A DNA stretch of 22,172 bases from Bacteroides_E sp964522975 (GTDB lineage Bacteria > Bacteroidota > Bacteroidia > Bacteroidales > Bacteroidaceae), in the NCBI GenBank assembly GCA_964522975.1, contig CAZFXK010000032.1, positions 1-22,172 on the forward strand, written 5' to 3'. Below, piece by piece: positions 6,331 to 14,841 of this stretch. A program made the translations under genes and the position numbers. Below the pieces are notes generated by a model that saw nothing but the letters and a program-made list of their open reading frames with translations, was not told the origin of the DNA and made no database searches. Numbering within the stretch: position 1 is the stretch's first letter; every line of letters starts with the position of its first letter.

Positions 6331-7362
6331 TCATTCTTTGTTCCTGAGATGATTCCAACCCTGTGCAAGAATTTCCATTTCTTGATTATCACGTGTTACC
6401 AGCACTTTACCCAGTTTGGATTCGGCAATGTGCCCAATAAGATGAATATCTTTTAATTGAACTATTTTTTCATGATCCCCAATGGGAACTGTGAAAAGCA
6501 ATTCATAATCTTCCCCTCCGTTCATGGCACAAGTGGTAGCGTTTAGATTGAACTCTTCCGCCATAAGCGCCGTTTGGTAATCTATGGGCAAGTTTTCTTC
6601 AAAGACTCTGCATCCCACCTGACTTTGTGTGCAGATGTGCATCAGCTCCGAACTCAACCCATCTGATATGTCCATCATGGAAGTTGGTTTTATATTGGCT
6701 TTTTGCAAAGCATCAATAATGTCTTTTCTAGCTCTGGGGCGTAGTTGACGTTCTAAGATGTATTCCTTTCCTGCAAAATCGGGTTGTGGGTCATTAGAAT
6801 CTTTAAATATGGATTTTTCTCTTTCAAGTAATTGCAATCCCATATAAGCCGCACCAAGATTTCCACTCACACAAATAAGATCGGTGTTTTTTGCTCCATT
6901 GCGATAAACAATTTGCTCTTTATCGGCTTCACCAATGCAGGTAACACTAATGGCCAACCCGGTTAATGAAGAGGTGGTATCTCCTCCCACAATATCTACT
7001 TGATGTTCTTTACAAGCTATTTTTACCCCATTATAAAGAGCCTCTAAGTCTTCCACCATGAAACGCTTACCTAAAGCAATGGTTAAGGTTATTTGCTTAG
7101 GCCTGCCATTCATGGCATAGATGTCGGAGAAATTTACGATGGCTGATTTATACCCCAGATGCGTTAAAGGGGTGTATACTAAATCAAAGTGTACACCCTC
7201 CATTAAAATATCTGTAGAAACCAGTACCTCTTTGTTGGGATAGGAGAGGACTGCTGCATCGTCGCCTATGCCGTATTTACTTGAATTATTTTGTAATTTT
7301 ATATCTTTAGTGAGGTGATCGATTAGTCCGAATTCCCCAAGAGATGCTATTTCCGTACTCAT
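6331..7362 (-). CDS. thiL: Thiamine-monophosphate kinase
   Basis: Phosphorylates thiamine monophosphate to the active cofactor thiamine diphosphate with ATP. The protein is 343 residues and belongs to the AIR-synthase-like fold. Family motifs seen are GIGDDAAV (31-38), STDILMEGVHFD (49-60), and VGGDTTSS (115-122). The Asp residues of these motifs bind Mg-ATP in the family. MDISDGLSSEL and MNGGEDYELLFTV in the C-terminal half are also characteristic. It is the last gene of the operon, 6 nt after the pnp stop and 22 nt before a strong terminator. Thiamine synthesis genes are not adjacent, but this cofactor step is also needed after salvage. Confidence 0.95.
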   Translation of the reverse strand: MSTEIASLGEFGLIDHLTKDIKLQNNSSKYGIGDDAAVLSYPNKEVLVSTDILMEGVHFDLVYTPLTHLGYKSAIVNFSDIYAMNGRPKQITLTIALGKRFMVEDLEALYNGVKIACKEHQVDIVGGDTTSSLTGLAISVTCIGEADKEQIVYRNGAKNTDLICVSGNLGAAYMGLQLLEREKSIFKDSNDPQPDFAGKEYILERQLRPRARKDIIDALQKANIKPTSMMDISDGLSSELMHICTQSQVGCRVFEENLPIDYQTALMAEEFNLNATTCAMNGGEDYELLFTVPIGDHEKIVQLKDIHLIGHIAESKLGKVLVTRDNQEMEILAQGWNHLRNKE

Positions 7363-7368
7363 CTGAAT

Positions 7369-8175
7369 TTATGAACGTTTAATGAGTTCACGCATAATGG
7401 CCGTCATTTTAGGTTGTGCTTTGTCGGCTGCAATCTGAACTTCTTCGTGAGATATTTCCACAATTTTGCCTTCAACGCCCAAATCGGTGATTACAGAAAT
7501 GCCAAATACCTTGATGCCGGCGTGGTTTGCTACAATTACTTCGGGAACAGTAGACATACCTACCGTATCTCCACCGATGATACGGAACATTTTATATTCT
7601 GCCGGAGTTTCAAAAGTAGGGCCTTGCGTTCCTACATAAACCCCTTGCTGAACCTTGATGTTCAGCTCTTTGGCAATGTCCAACGCTTTTTGAATGAGTC
7701 CACGATCGTAAGCTTGGCTCATATCCGGGAAACGGTCGCCATACATATTCTTTCCTCTCAGCGGATGCTCCGGAAACGTATTGATGTGATCTGTGATAAT
7801 CATTAAATCGCCAATTTCATAATTGGGATCCATTCCTCCACTGGCATTCGACACGAAAAGCGTTTCAATGCCCAGCTCTTTCATTACGCGAATGGGGAAA
7901 GTTACCTCTTTCATATCATAACCTTCGTAGTAGTGGAAACGCCCTTGCATGGCTAAGATGTCTTTTCCGCCTAACTTTCCAAAAATAAGCTTACCACTAT
8001 GTCCTTCTACCGTAGAAAGAGGGAAATTGGGAATTTGAGTATATTCTATTTCGTATTTATCTTCAATTTCATTGACTAAACTACCTAATCCGGTACCCAG
8101 TATGATGGCGGTTTTAGGATTCGTTTTCATTTGATCTTTAAGATAATTCGCAGTTTCTTTGATTTTCTCTAACAT
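7369..8175 (-). CDS. Purine nucleoside phosphorylase, trimeric class I type
   Basis: Cleaves purine nucleosides with phosphate to free base and ribose-1-phosphate for salvage. The 268 residues have the pattern of the trimeric PNP family: GTGLGS (27-32, phosphate loop), VEGHSGKL (56-63), GRFHYYEGY (78-86), NASGGM (110-115), GPTFETPAE (185-193, with the base-binding Glu189) and VGMSTVPE (205-212). At the base-specificity position, where human PNP has Asn243 within ITN, this protein has Asp231 (ITD). The gene starts inside lpxK with a 38-nt overlap, which suggests translational coupling, and ends 6 nt before thiL. The product is confident; strict guanosine/inosine specificity is not. Confidence 0.95.
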   Translation of the reverse strand: MLEKIKETANYLKDQMKTNPKTAIILGTGLGSLVNEIEDKYEIEYTQIPNFPLSTVEGHSGKLIFGKLGGKDILAMQGRFHYYEGYDMKEVTFPIRVMKELGIETLFVSNASGGMDPNYEIGDLMIITDHINTFPEHPLRGKNMYGDRFPDMSQAYDRGLIQKALDIAKELNIKVQQGVYVGTQGPTFETPAEYKMFRIIGGDTVGMSTVPEVIVANHAGIKVFGISVITDLGVEGKIVEISHEEVQIAADKAQPKMTAIMRELIKRS

Positions 8176-9241
8176 AGTTCTCTATTTTTTTAGTGAATTC
8201 ATATTTTCTCTGTTGCAGTATCTTTATTCTAACGGGTAATGCATACAAATTGTTTTTAATTTCATCCGGAATCTCGGGCATGTGCTTTAATCGGATGGCA
8301 TCTTTTTCGGTGGTGATGATGATTTTTTTCTCTCCTTGGATTTGGTTGAATTGATTCTTCATTTTCTTCAAGTCCCCTTCACTGAAGTTGTGATGATCAT
8401 TGAAAGTCAAGGAAGTTATCTTCTGCGTGTAATTTTCCAGCTTCTTCTTTAATTGAATGGGAGAAGCGATGCCTGTAATTAAAAAAACCTCTTCTTCTTT
8501 TTGTATGGATGAGAGTTTTCGCACCGGAAGCCCATTGGAAGGGAATACCGGAGTTAGACTACCATAGATTAAAGAGCTGAAGAATAAATCCTGAAAAGGA
8601 TAAAGATCTAAATGTTTGGAGATGATGTTGAAATAGATGGGTTTAATATCCTCCGGGCATTTAGTGACGATGACCATTTGCGCCCTGTCTTTCCCCTTTG
8701 CCGGCTCTCTGAGTCGGCCGGCCGGCAGAAGCTTATCTTCAGTAAACAAGCGGTTGTAGTCCGTGAGTAAGATGTTTAATCCGGCTTTTACTTTTCTGTG
8801 CTGAAAGGCATCATCAAGTAGTATCACCTCGATTGGTGGATTGTTTTTAGCCATCAGTCTTTCTATGCCGTGGCATCTATCTCTGTCGACGGCAACCGTG
8901 ATGTCGGGATATTTGCTTTTAATTTGACAAGGTTCATCCCCAATGGCCAAAGGGGTGCTTTCGGAGGTTGCTTCAATGTATTCCTTGGTATCCCGCTTAT
9001 ACCCCCTACTTAAAACGGCAACCTTGTATTGGCTTTTCAAAAGCTCTATCAAGAGTTCGGTATGCGGTGTTTTTCCGGTGCCACCCACAGCTAAATTACC
9101 AATGCAAATAATGGGCATGGGAAACTTTCTGGATGGAAAGATTCCCCAATTGAAGAGCGTATTTCTAATCCTAACCCCTAATCCATAAAGAAAAGAGAGC
9201 GGTAATAATCCTTTTTTAATTTTGAAGTTCTCTTGTGTCAT
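8138..9241 (-). CDS. lpxK: Tetraacyldisaccharide 4'-kinase (lipid A synthesis)
   Basis: Phosphorylates the 4' position of the lipid A disaccharide at the inner membrane. It has 367 residues. The Walker A-like motif is GNLAVGGTGKTP (48-59), followed by SRGYKR (78-83), IGDEP (100-104), VAVDRDR (116-122) and LLDDAFQHRK (141-150). D143/D144 and H148 lie in the conserved metal and catalytic region. The hydrophobic N-terminus (LPLSFLYGLGVRIRN) fits the membrane-associated helix of LpxK. It is the second gene of the leftward operon, 18 nt after sppA, and overlaps pnp by 38 nt. Its presence shows a Gram-negative envelope with lipid A. Confidence 0.95.
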   Translation of the reverse strand: MTQENFKIKKGLLPLSFLYGLGVRIRNTLFNWGIFPSRKFPMPIICIGNLAVGGTGKTPHTELLIELLKSQYKVAVLSRGYKRDTKEYIEATSESTPLAIGDEPCQIKSKYPDITVAVDRDRCHGIERLMAKNNPPIEVILLDDAFQHRKVKAGLNILLTDYNRLFTEDKLLPAGRLREPAKGKDRAQMVIVTKCPEDIKPIYFNIISKHLDLYPFQDLFFSSLIYGSLTPVFPSNGLPVRKLSSIQKEEEVFLITGIASPIQLKKKLENYTQKITSLTFNDHHNFSEGDLKKMKNQFNQIQGEKKIIITTEKDAIRLKHMPEIPDEIKNNLYALPVRIKILQQRKYEFTKKIENYVRENQRNCELS

Positions 9242-9259
9242 TAAGATGAATATGCCTTG

Positions 9260-11038
9260 TTATTGAATATTTAAATCGAAAGGAAGTCGGGCTTGTATGT
9301 AACTCCCCTCATTCAAGCTGTTCAGTAAATGGATGGGATTGAAAAAATGAAACAGAATTTCCTTATCTTGAATTGTTTTAAGTACAGAAGAGTTGGTGCT
9401 TTTCAGCAATAAGTTGAACATACTTTCCTTAGCCGGGTAGGAGGTTACGGTGTACGAATCGAGCTCAGCTTTTTCGGCTGCTAATTTTACCGCTAATTCC
9501 AATCCGCCGATGCCATCTACCAGGTTCAGCTCTTTCGCCATTTCTCCTGTCCAAACCCTGCCTTCAGCAATTTTATGAATCTCTTCGGGTGTTGTTTTCC
9601 TTCCTTCTGCACAACGAGCTAAAAACAGGTCATACCCACGATTTACATTCAGCTGTAAAAGAGCTTGCTCTTCTTTATTCAATCCCCGTCCGATGAGTCC
9701 AAAGTCGGAAAACCGATTTGTCTTTACCGAACCTACATTAATGCCTATCTTTTTAGTCAGTTCCTCGGTATTAGGATACATGCCAAAAATGCCGATGGAT
9801 CCGGTTAAGGTGGTTGGAGTAGCCAGAATGGTGTCTGCAGCACTAGATATGTAATAACCTCCTGATGCTGCATAATCGCCCATGGAAACAATGACGGGTT
9901 TTTTCTTTTTCAAATCCTTGATTGCTTTCCATATTTGTTCTGAAGCATAAGCACTTCCTCCGGGTGAGTTTACACGGAATACGACTGCTTTGATGTGTTT
10001 ATTCTCTTCTAATTTCTTTAAATCCTTTACCACTTTACTGCCAATGATGTAGTTGGTGGATTGCAGAGAGAAGGAGGGTTCGTTATCTATGATGTCTCCG
10101 GAAGCATAATAAACGGCGAGTAGATTGCCACTTTTATCCTTTGGTGTACTTTCTCTTACTTTAGCCATCTGATTGATGCCTATGAAATTTAATTTTTTGT
10201 CGGCATCAATATTCAGCTCTTCTTTCAGTAGGGCATCAACTTCTGTTTTGTAAAGCAAGGTATCTACCAAGTTGCTCGCTAAAATTGTTTCTGCAGGTTG
10301 AAGCAGAGGCATTTGATTGGCTAAAAGGTTCAATGAGTCTATAGAGATTTGGCGATCTCTAGAAACAGACGTCAAGAGATTATTCCAGGTGTTACCCAAT
10401 AAGGCCGTTAACTGTTCTCTGTTTTCTTCACTCATTTCATCTGAAATGAAAGGTTCTACGGCAGATTTGTAAGTACCCACCTTGAATACTTGCATTTCAA
10501 TGCCCAGTTTGTTCAGTAGGTTTTTATAGTAGATGGGATTGGATGAAAGACCCGACCAGTTGACGCCTCCTTGCGGATTTAGAATTACTTTATCTGAGAC
10601 GCTGGACAGGTAATATAACCCCTGAGTATAAAAATCAGCATAGGAAATGATGAATTTCCCGGACTCTTTGAAATCTGTTAGTGCTTCTCTTATCTCCCAA
10701 AGAGAACCAAAATAGGTATTTAAAGACCCGGCATCGATGTAGATGCCTTTAATCTTATCTTCCTCCTTTGCTTTTTTTATGGCGTGTAAAACATCCTCCA
10801 ACCCATAGTCGTTTTGCTCTTTTCCCAGTAAGGATTGCCACGTATTATCTGTAAGTACCCGGTCTTCAAGTTCTCCACTCAGCTTGAGCCTTAAAATGGA
10901 ATTATCTTTCAGAATGACTTCGGTATCAGCAGATGAGATGATGCCAAAGACCACAATGGTACCTAAAAAAAAGAGAAGAATGGTGGATAATATAATCCCG
11001 GTAATGGTAGCTAAGGTGAATTTTAAGAAGTCTTTCAT
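9260..11038 (-). CDS. sppA: Signal peptide peptidase SppA, long (67K) type
   Basis: Membrane serine protease that degrades cleaved signal peptides in the periplasm. It has 592 residues, typical of the two-domain long form found in E. coli and Bacteroidetes. One N-terminal membrane helix (about residues 6-36) anchors it. The catalytic pair is split between the two repeats as in E. coli: Lys191 in VGTYKSAVEPF and Ser392 in GDYAASGGYY. RVNSPGGSAYASEQIW (355-370) and LTGSIGIFG are further conserved blocks. It is the first gene of the sppA-lpxK-pnp-thiL unit, and a -7 motif lies 37 nt upstream. Confidence 0.95.
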   Translation of the reverse strand: MKDFLKFTLATITGIILSTILLFFLGTIVVFGIISSADTEVILKDNSILRLKLSGELEDRVLTDNTWQSLLGKEQNDYGLEDVLHAIKKAKEEDKIKGIYIDAGSLNTYFGSLWEIREALTDFKESGKFIISYADFYTQGLYYLSSVSDKVILNPQGGVNWSGLSSNPIYYKNLLNKLGIEMQVFKVGTYKSAVEPFISDEMSEENREQLTALLGNTWNNLLTSVSRDRQISIDSLNLLANQMPLLQPAETILASNLVDTLLYKTEVDALLKEELNIDADKKLNFIGINQMAKVRESTPKDKSGNLLAVYYASGDIIDNEPSFSLQSTNYIIGSKVVKDLKKLEENKHIKAVVFRVNSPGGSAYASEQIWKAIKDLKKKKPVIVSMGDYAASGGYYISSAADTILATPTTLTGSIGIFGMYPNTEELTKKIGINVGSVKTNRFSDFGLIGRGLNKEEQALLQLNVNRGYDLFLARCAEGRKTTPEEIHKIAEGRVWTGEMAKELNLVDGIGGLELAVKLAAEKAELDSYTVTSYPAKESMFNLLLKSTNSSVLKTIQDKEILFHFFNPIHLLNSLNEGSYIQARLPFDLNIQ

Positions 11039-11074
11039 TTTATAACGTATTTGGGTTTGAATTATGAATTAAAA

Positions 11075-11082
11075 CAAAGATA
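11075..11082 (-). promoter_or_regulatory. -7 promoter motif of the sppA operon
   Basis: TATCTTTG on the minus strand matches the Bacteroides TAnnTTTG motif exactly and lies 37 nt upstream of the sppA ATG. No good -33 TTTG is found at the usual distance, so the upstream element is weak. Confidence 0.6.
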
Positions 11083-11479
11083 AAAAAATGAGAATAGATT
11101 TTCTTTTTTTCTTAAACAATTTTCATAAAAAGGAATGAATTCACGTTAAATTCTTCTTTCTTTAATTTTTTATTGAGTTCTTATTGTGTGTATCTTATCG
11201 TTTCTTTGAAAAAAAGAGGGTTCTTTTTTCTTGTAAAATTTGTTTGATGAGTTTGCTTCATATTTCATTTTTTGAGTATCGTAAAAGAGGAAAAAAGCGA
11301 ATCAGCCTTAACCAAAAGGAAGCGGATTGAAGTTTATTTCTCTGAGGGGTTTAGGACCAAAGGGTGTTGAAGAAGGGAATGAATCCGGTTAGAAAAAGTT
11401 ATGAACAAGGGATTCTTTTTTGTTGATTAAATGATAAAAACTACTTTATCAGTTTCTATGGAAATTCAGGATAGAACCC

Positions 11480-11487
11480 TATCTTTG
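11480..11487 (+). promoter_or_regulatory. -7 promoter motif of dnaB
   Basis: TATCTTTG matches TAnnTTTG exactly. A weak -33 candidate TTTC is at 11453-11456. Transcription would start near 11494. GGAG at 11499-11502 is a plausible ribosome binding site and supports the ATG at 11512 over the out-of-frame ATG at 11504. Confidence 0.65.
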
Positions 11488-11511
11488 TTCTGTTAAACGG
11501 AGAATGAAAAA

Positions 11512-13062
11512 ATGGCGATACAAAAACGGAAATCATATAATCGGCGGAATCAGGTACAGGAAACGAGTGAATACGGCAGAATGCAGCCTCAGGCGGTAGA
11601 TCTTGAAGAGGCTGTATTGGGTGCTTTGATGATTGAAAAGGATGCTTATTCCCTGGTTGGTGAAATTTTACGTCCTGAATCGTTTTATGAACACAAGCAT
11701 CAACTGATTTACGAGGCCATTGTGGAACTGTCGATGAATCAGCGTCCCGTTGATATCTTAACCGTAAAGGATCAATTAGCCAAACAAGGAAACTTGGAAG
11801 AGGTTGGAGGGCCTTTTTATATCACCCAGTTAAGTAGTAAGGTAGCCTCTTCAGCACATATTGAATATCACGCCCGTATCATAGCTCAGAAATACCTGGC
11901 CCGGGAACTGATTACCTTCTCCAGTGGCATCCAGTCGAAAGCCTTTGATGAAACGATTGATGTGGATGACTTGATGCAAGAGGCGGAGGGGCATTTGTTT
12001 GAGCTCTCTCAGCGTAACATGAAGAAGGATTATACCCAGATCGATCCGATTATTCAAGATGCGTATGACTTGCTTAAAAAAGCGGCTTCGCGTACGGATG
12101 GATTGAGTGGGTTGGAGAGTGGTTTCAATCAAATTGATCATATTACTTCCGGATGGCAAAAATCGGACTTAATCATTATAGCTGCACGTCCGGCAATGGG
12201 TAAAACGGCCTTCGTATTGTCTTTAGCCCGTAACATTGCTGTGGATTATCAAAAACCGGTAGCGTTGTTTTCATTGGAGATGAGTAACGTGCAGTTGGTG
12301 AATCGTTTGATCTCTAATGTGTGTGAAATCCCCGGTGATAAAATCAAGAGTGGCCAGTTAGCCCCTTATGAGTGGCAACAGTTGGATTTTAAGTTAAATC
12401 AATTAATAAATGCTCCTCTTTATGTAGACGACACTCCTTCTCTTTCTGTCTTTGAATTAAGGACTAAGGCCCGCCGTTTGGTTAGAGAGCATAAGGTGGA
12501 GATTATAATCATAGACTATTTGCAATTGATGAATGCCAGCGGGATGTCGTTTAATAGTCGTCAGGAAGAGGTGAGTACCATTTCCCGCTCATTAAAAGGA
12601 TTGGCTAAGGAACTGGATATCCCCATCATTGCTTTGTCTCAGTTAAACCGTGGAGTTGAAAATCGTGATGGACTGGAAGGAAAGCGTCCGCAATTAAGTG
12701 ACTTACGTGAGTCGGGAGCCATTGAGCAAGATGCCGACATTGTCTGTTTTATCCATCGTCCGGAATATTATAAGTTATACGAGGATGAGAAAGGGCGAGA
12801 TTTAAGAGGGTTGGCCGAATTTATCATTGCAAAACACCGTAATGGAGCTACCGGAAACATATTATTGCGCTTTACAGGGGCACTCACCAAATTCCAGAAC
12901 ATTGATGACGATCGGATTTCAACGCTATCGGAAGATGGCGCCATTGGCTCTAAGATGAATAATAGTATGGAGGAGGGGAAGGAAAATAACGCCCCTTCGT
13001 ATAGTGCTCCGGATGCATACGATGAAATCTATAAGGGTGGTAATGATCCTTTACCTTTTTAA
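11512..13062 (+). CDS. dnaB: Replicative DNA helicase DnaB
   Basis: Hexameric 5'-3' helicase that unwinds the replication fork and recruits primase. It has 516 residues. The N-terminal helical domain covers roughly residues 28-130 (LEEAVLGALMIEKDAY...; VDILTVKDQL). A linker then leads to the RecA-like motor domain with Walker A AARPAMGKTAF (224-234), FSLEM, the Walker B-type IIIIDYLQLM, and the LSQLNRGVENR and SDLRESGAIEQDAD blocks. The C-terminal tail after about 480 is acidic and low in conserved motifs. No intein interrupts the Walker region. It stands alone, divergent from sppA and converging on the exporter genes with only 12 nt between the stop codons. Confidence 0.97.
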   Translation: MAIQKRKSYNRRNQVQETSEYGRMQPQAVDLEEAVLGALMIEKDAYSLVGEILRPESFYEHKHQLIYEAIVELSMNQRPVDILTVKDQLAKQGNLEEVGGPFYITQLSSKVASSAHIEYHARIIAQKYLARELITFSSGIQSKAFDETIDVDDLMQEAEGHLFELSQRNMKKDYTQIDPIIQDAYDLLKKAASRTDGLSGLESGFNQIDHITSGWQKSDLIIIAARPAMGKTAFVLSLARNIAVDYQKPVALFSLEMSNVQLVNRLISNVCEIPGDKIKSGQLAPYEWQQLDFKLNQLINAPLYVDDTPSLSVFELRTKARRLVREHKVEIIIIDYLQLMNASGMSFNSRQEEVSTISRSLKGLAKELDIPIIALSQLNRGVENRDGLEGKRPQLSDLRESGAIEQDADIVCFIHRPEYYKLYEDEKGRDLRGLAEFIIAKHRNGATGNILLRFTGALTKFQNIDDDRISTLSEDGAIGSKMNNSMEEGKENNAPSYSAPDAYDEIYKGGNDPLPF

Positions 13063-13074
13063 GTAAGGGGAAAT

Positions 13075-14841
13075 TTACTTATAGTTACCCATATTAAAGT
13101 ATTGTTCGTTATAGAGCGATTCATAAAGTCCCTTTTTAGCTAAAAGTTCTTGGTGAGTTCCTTCTTCTATGATTTCCCCTTCTTGGATGACCAGTATTTT
13201 ATCTACATTGCGTACGGTGGATAATCTATGGGCTATGATAAGTGTTGTTCTACCTTGCATCAATCGATTGAGTCCCTGTTGTATTTGTGCCTCGCTTTGT
13301 GAATCGATGTTACTGGTTGCCTCATCTAACAATAAAATCTGAGGATTGGTTATTGCAGCCCGGGCAATGTTTAGTAATTGCCTTTGTCCTTGACTTAGAT
13401 TACTACCGTCGTTTTCTAAGAATGTATTGTATCCGTCGGGCAAATTAATGATGAAAGTGTGTGCTGTTGCCGTTTTAGCAGCTTGTATTACCTCCTCATC
13501 CGAGACCCCGGGTTTTCCATAACGGATATTTTCTTTTATGGTTCCACTAAACAAGGAGGTATCTTGTAATACAAGTGTAATGTGTTCTCTTAGATCCTTC
13601 TTTTTCAATTGGTATATGGAGTGGCCATCAATTTTAATATCTCCTGAATCGATGTCAAAGAAGCGTGTTAACAGATTAAACAGTGTTGTTTTACCTGCTC
13701 CGGTTGGCCCAACCAGTGCAACCTTATGTCCGGCAGGAATTTGAAATGAAAGGTTCTTTAATATGATTTTATCCGGGTTATAGCCAAAAACTACATTTTC
13801 AAAAACCACATCACCCTTGATGGAGGGGATTGAGTGGGCGTTTACAGCATCCTCAGCTTCAGGTTCGCTATCTAATAATTCGAATACTCGTTCTGCACTG
13901 GCTAAAGCCGATTGTAGATTATTATAAATGGTTGCTAACTGATTAATAGGTCCTCCAAAACGTCTGGAGTATTGTATGAAAGAAGCCAGACCTCCTACAT
14001 CTAAACGTTGCGTAAGGGCAAGAAATCCGCCAATCACGGTAATGAATACAAAGTTTAAAGTATTGAAGTTTTGCATTAAGGGCATCATCATACCCGAATA
14101 GAGTTGTGCTTTTTCAGCTTCTTTATTCAACTGATCATTCAGTTTGTTAAAATCTTGTTTTACCTTCTCTTCGTGATTAAATACTTTAATGACAGAGCTA
14201 CCACCTATCATCTCCTCAATATATCCATTTAAATTGCCTATGCTGTGTTGTTGTTTTTGAAAGTAATACCGGCTCTGCTTTACAATCTTTCGCACTGCTA
14301 AATACATTAAAGGAAGGGTTATGAAAATGATTAGGGTAAGTAAGGGACTGATGTAGAGCATTATGGCAAATATGCTGATTAACATTAAGACACTGACAAA
14401 TAAATCGGCTAGGCTATCGGTCAGCACATCACTAATGCGATCCATATCATTTGTATAGCGGCTCATTAAATCCCCGTGTCGTTTGGAGTCAAAAAAACGG
14501 ATGGGAAGACGTTCCATCTTTTCAAACAACTCTTGCCGTAACCGGGTAATGGTATTTTGCCCCAGATGAACCAATAGTCTGTTTTGAAAGTATACCACCA
14601 CCACGCCTAACAGATAAATCCCCGCAAGGAGGGCTAGTATATAGGGAAATTCATTGAACTTTTTAGGGAGGATATAATCATTAATCAACGGACGCAATAA
14701 ATAGGAGGTAGTGAGTGTACAAGCAATATTTAAGATCATAAGAATAACGATGAGAGGAAGTGTGTTCCTTCCTTTCGATAAGTAAGAAAAAAGCCTGAAG
14801 AGCGTTTTTTTACTGTTCTTGGGTTTATTCTTTTGTGTCAT
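13075..14841 (-). CDS. ABC exporter half-transporter, catalytically competent subunit
   Basis: A 588-residue fusion of a six-helix type IV exporter membrane domain (about residues 20-320) and an ATPase domain. Walker A is GPTGAGKTT (378-386), the signature is LSQGQ (482-486), Walker B is ILLLDE with the catalytic Glu507, and the switch His is H538. The protein has the full hydrolysis set but a slightly altered signature, which would face the degenerate site of its partner. Its start overlaps the end of the upstream half-transporter by 17 nt, so the two are made together and very probably form a heterodimer of the TM287/288, LmrCD or BmrCD type. The cargo (drug, lipid or peptide) cannot be read from the sequence. 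Confidence 0.93.
   Translation of the reverse strand: MTQKNKPKNSKKTLFRLFSYLSKGRNTLPLIVILMILNIACTLTTSYLLRPLINDYILPKKFNEFPYILALLAGIYLLGVVVVYFQNRLLVHLGQNTITRLRQELFEKMERLPIRFFDSKRHGDLMSRYTNDMDRISDVLTDSLADLFVSVLMLISIFAIMLYISPLLTLIIFITLPLMYLAVRKIVKQSRYYFQKQQHSIGNLNGYIEEMIGGSSVIKVFNHEEKVKQDFNKLNDQLNKEAEKAQLYSGMMMPLMQNFNTLNFVFITVIGGFLALTQRLDVGGLASFIQYSRRFGGPINQLATIYNNLQSALASAERVFELLDSEPEAEDAVNAHSIPSIKGDVVFENVVFGYNPDKIILKNLSFQIPAGHKVALVGPTGAGKTTLFNLLTRFFDIDSGDIKIDGHSIYQLKKKDLREHITLVLQDTSLFSGTIKENIRYGKPGVSDEEVIQAAKTATAHTFIINLPDGYNTFLENDGSNLSQGQRQLLNIARAAITNPQILLLDEATSNIDSQSEAQIQQGLNRLMQGRTTLIIAHRLSTVRNVDKILVIQEGEIIEEGTHQELLAKKGLYESLYNEQYFNMGNYK

Larger units (their letters stand above)
11039..11511. 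other. Intergenic region between divergent sppA and dnaB
   Basis: 473 nt, AT-rich, with no open frame of interest. It holds the two divergent promoter motifs annotated separately. A short A/T hairpin (11210-11217 with 11222-11229, GGGT loop) is present in the middle and could mark the end of an unseen transcript. Positions 11290-11410 are less AT-rich, but I recognise no RNA family there. Confidence 0.6.

Noticed and set aside
13061..13080. Terminator shared by dnaB and the exporter genes
   Set aside because: Only a 6-bp A/T stem (AAGTAA/TTACTT) is seen, overlapping the end of the exporter gene; too weak to call.
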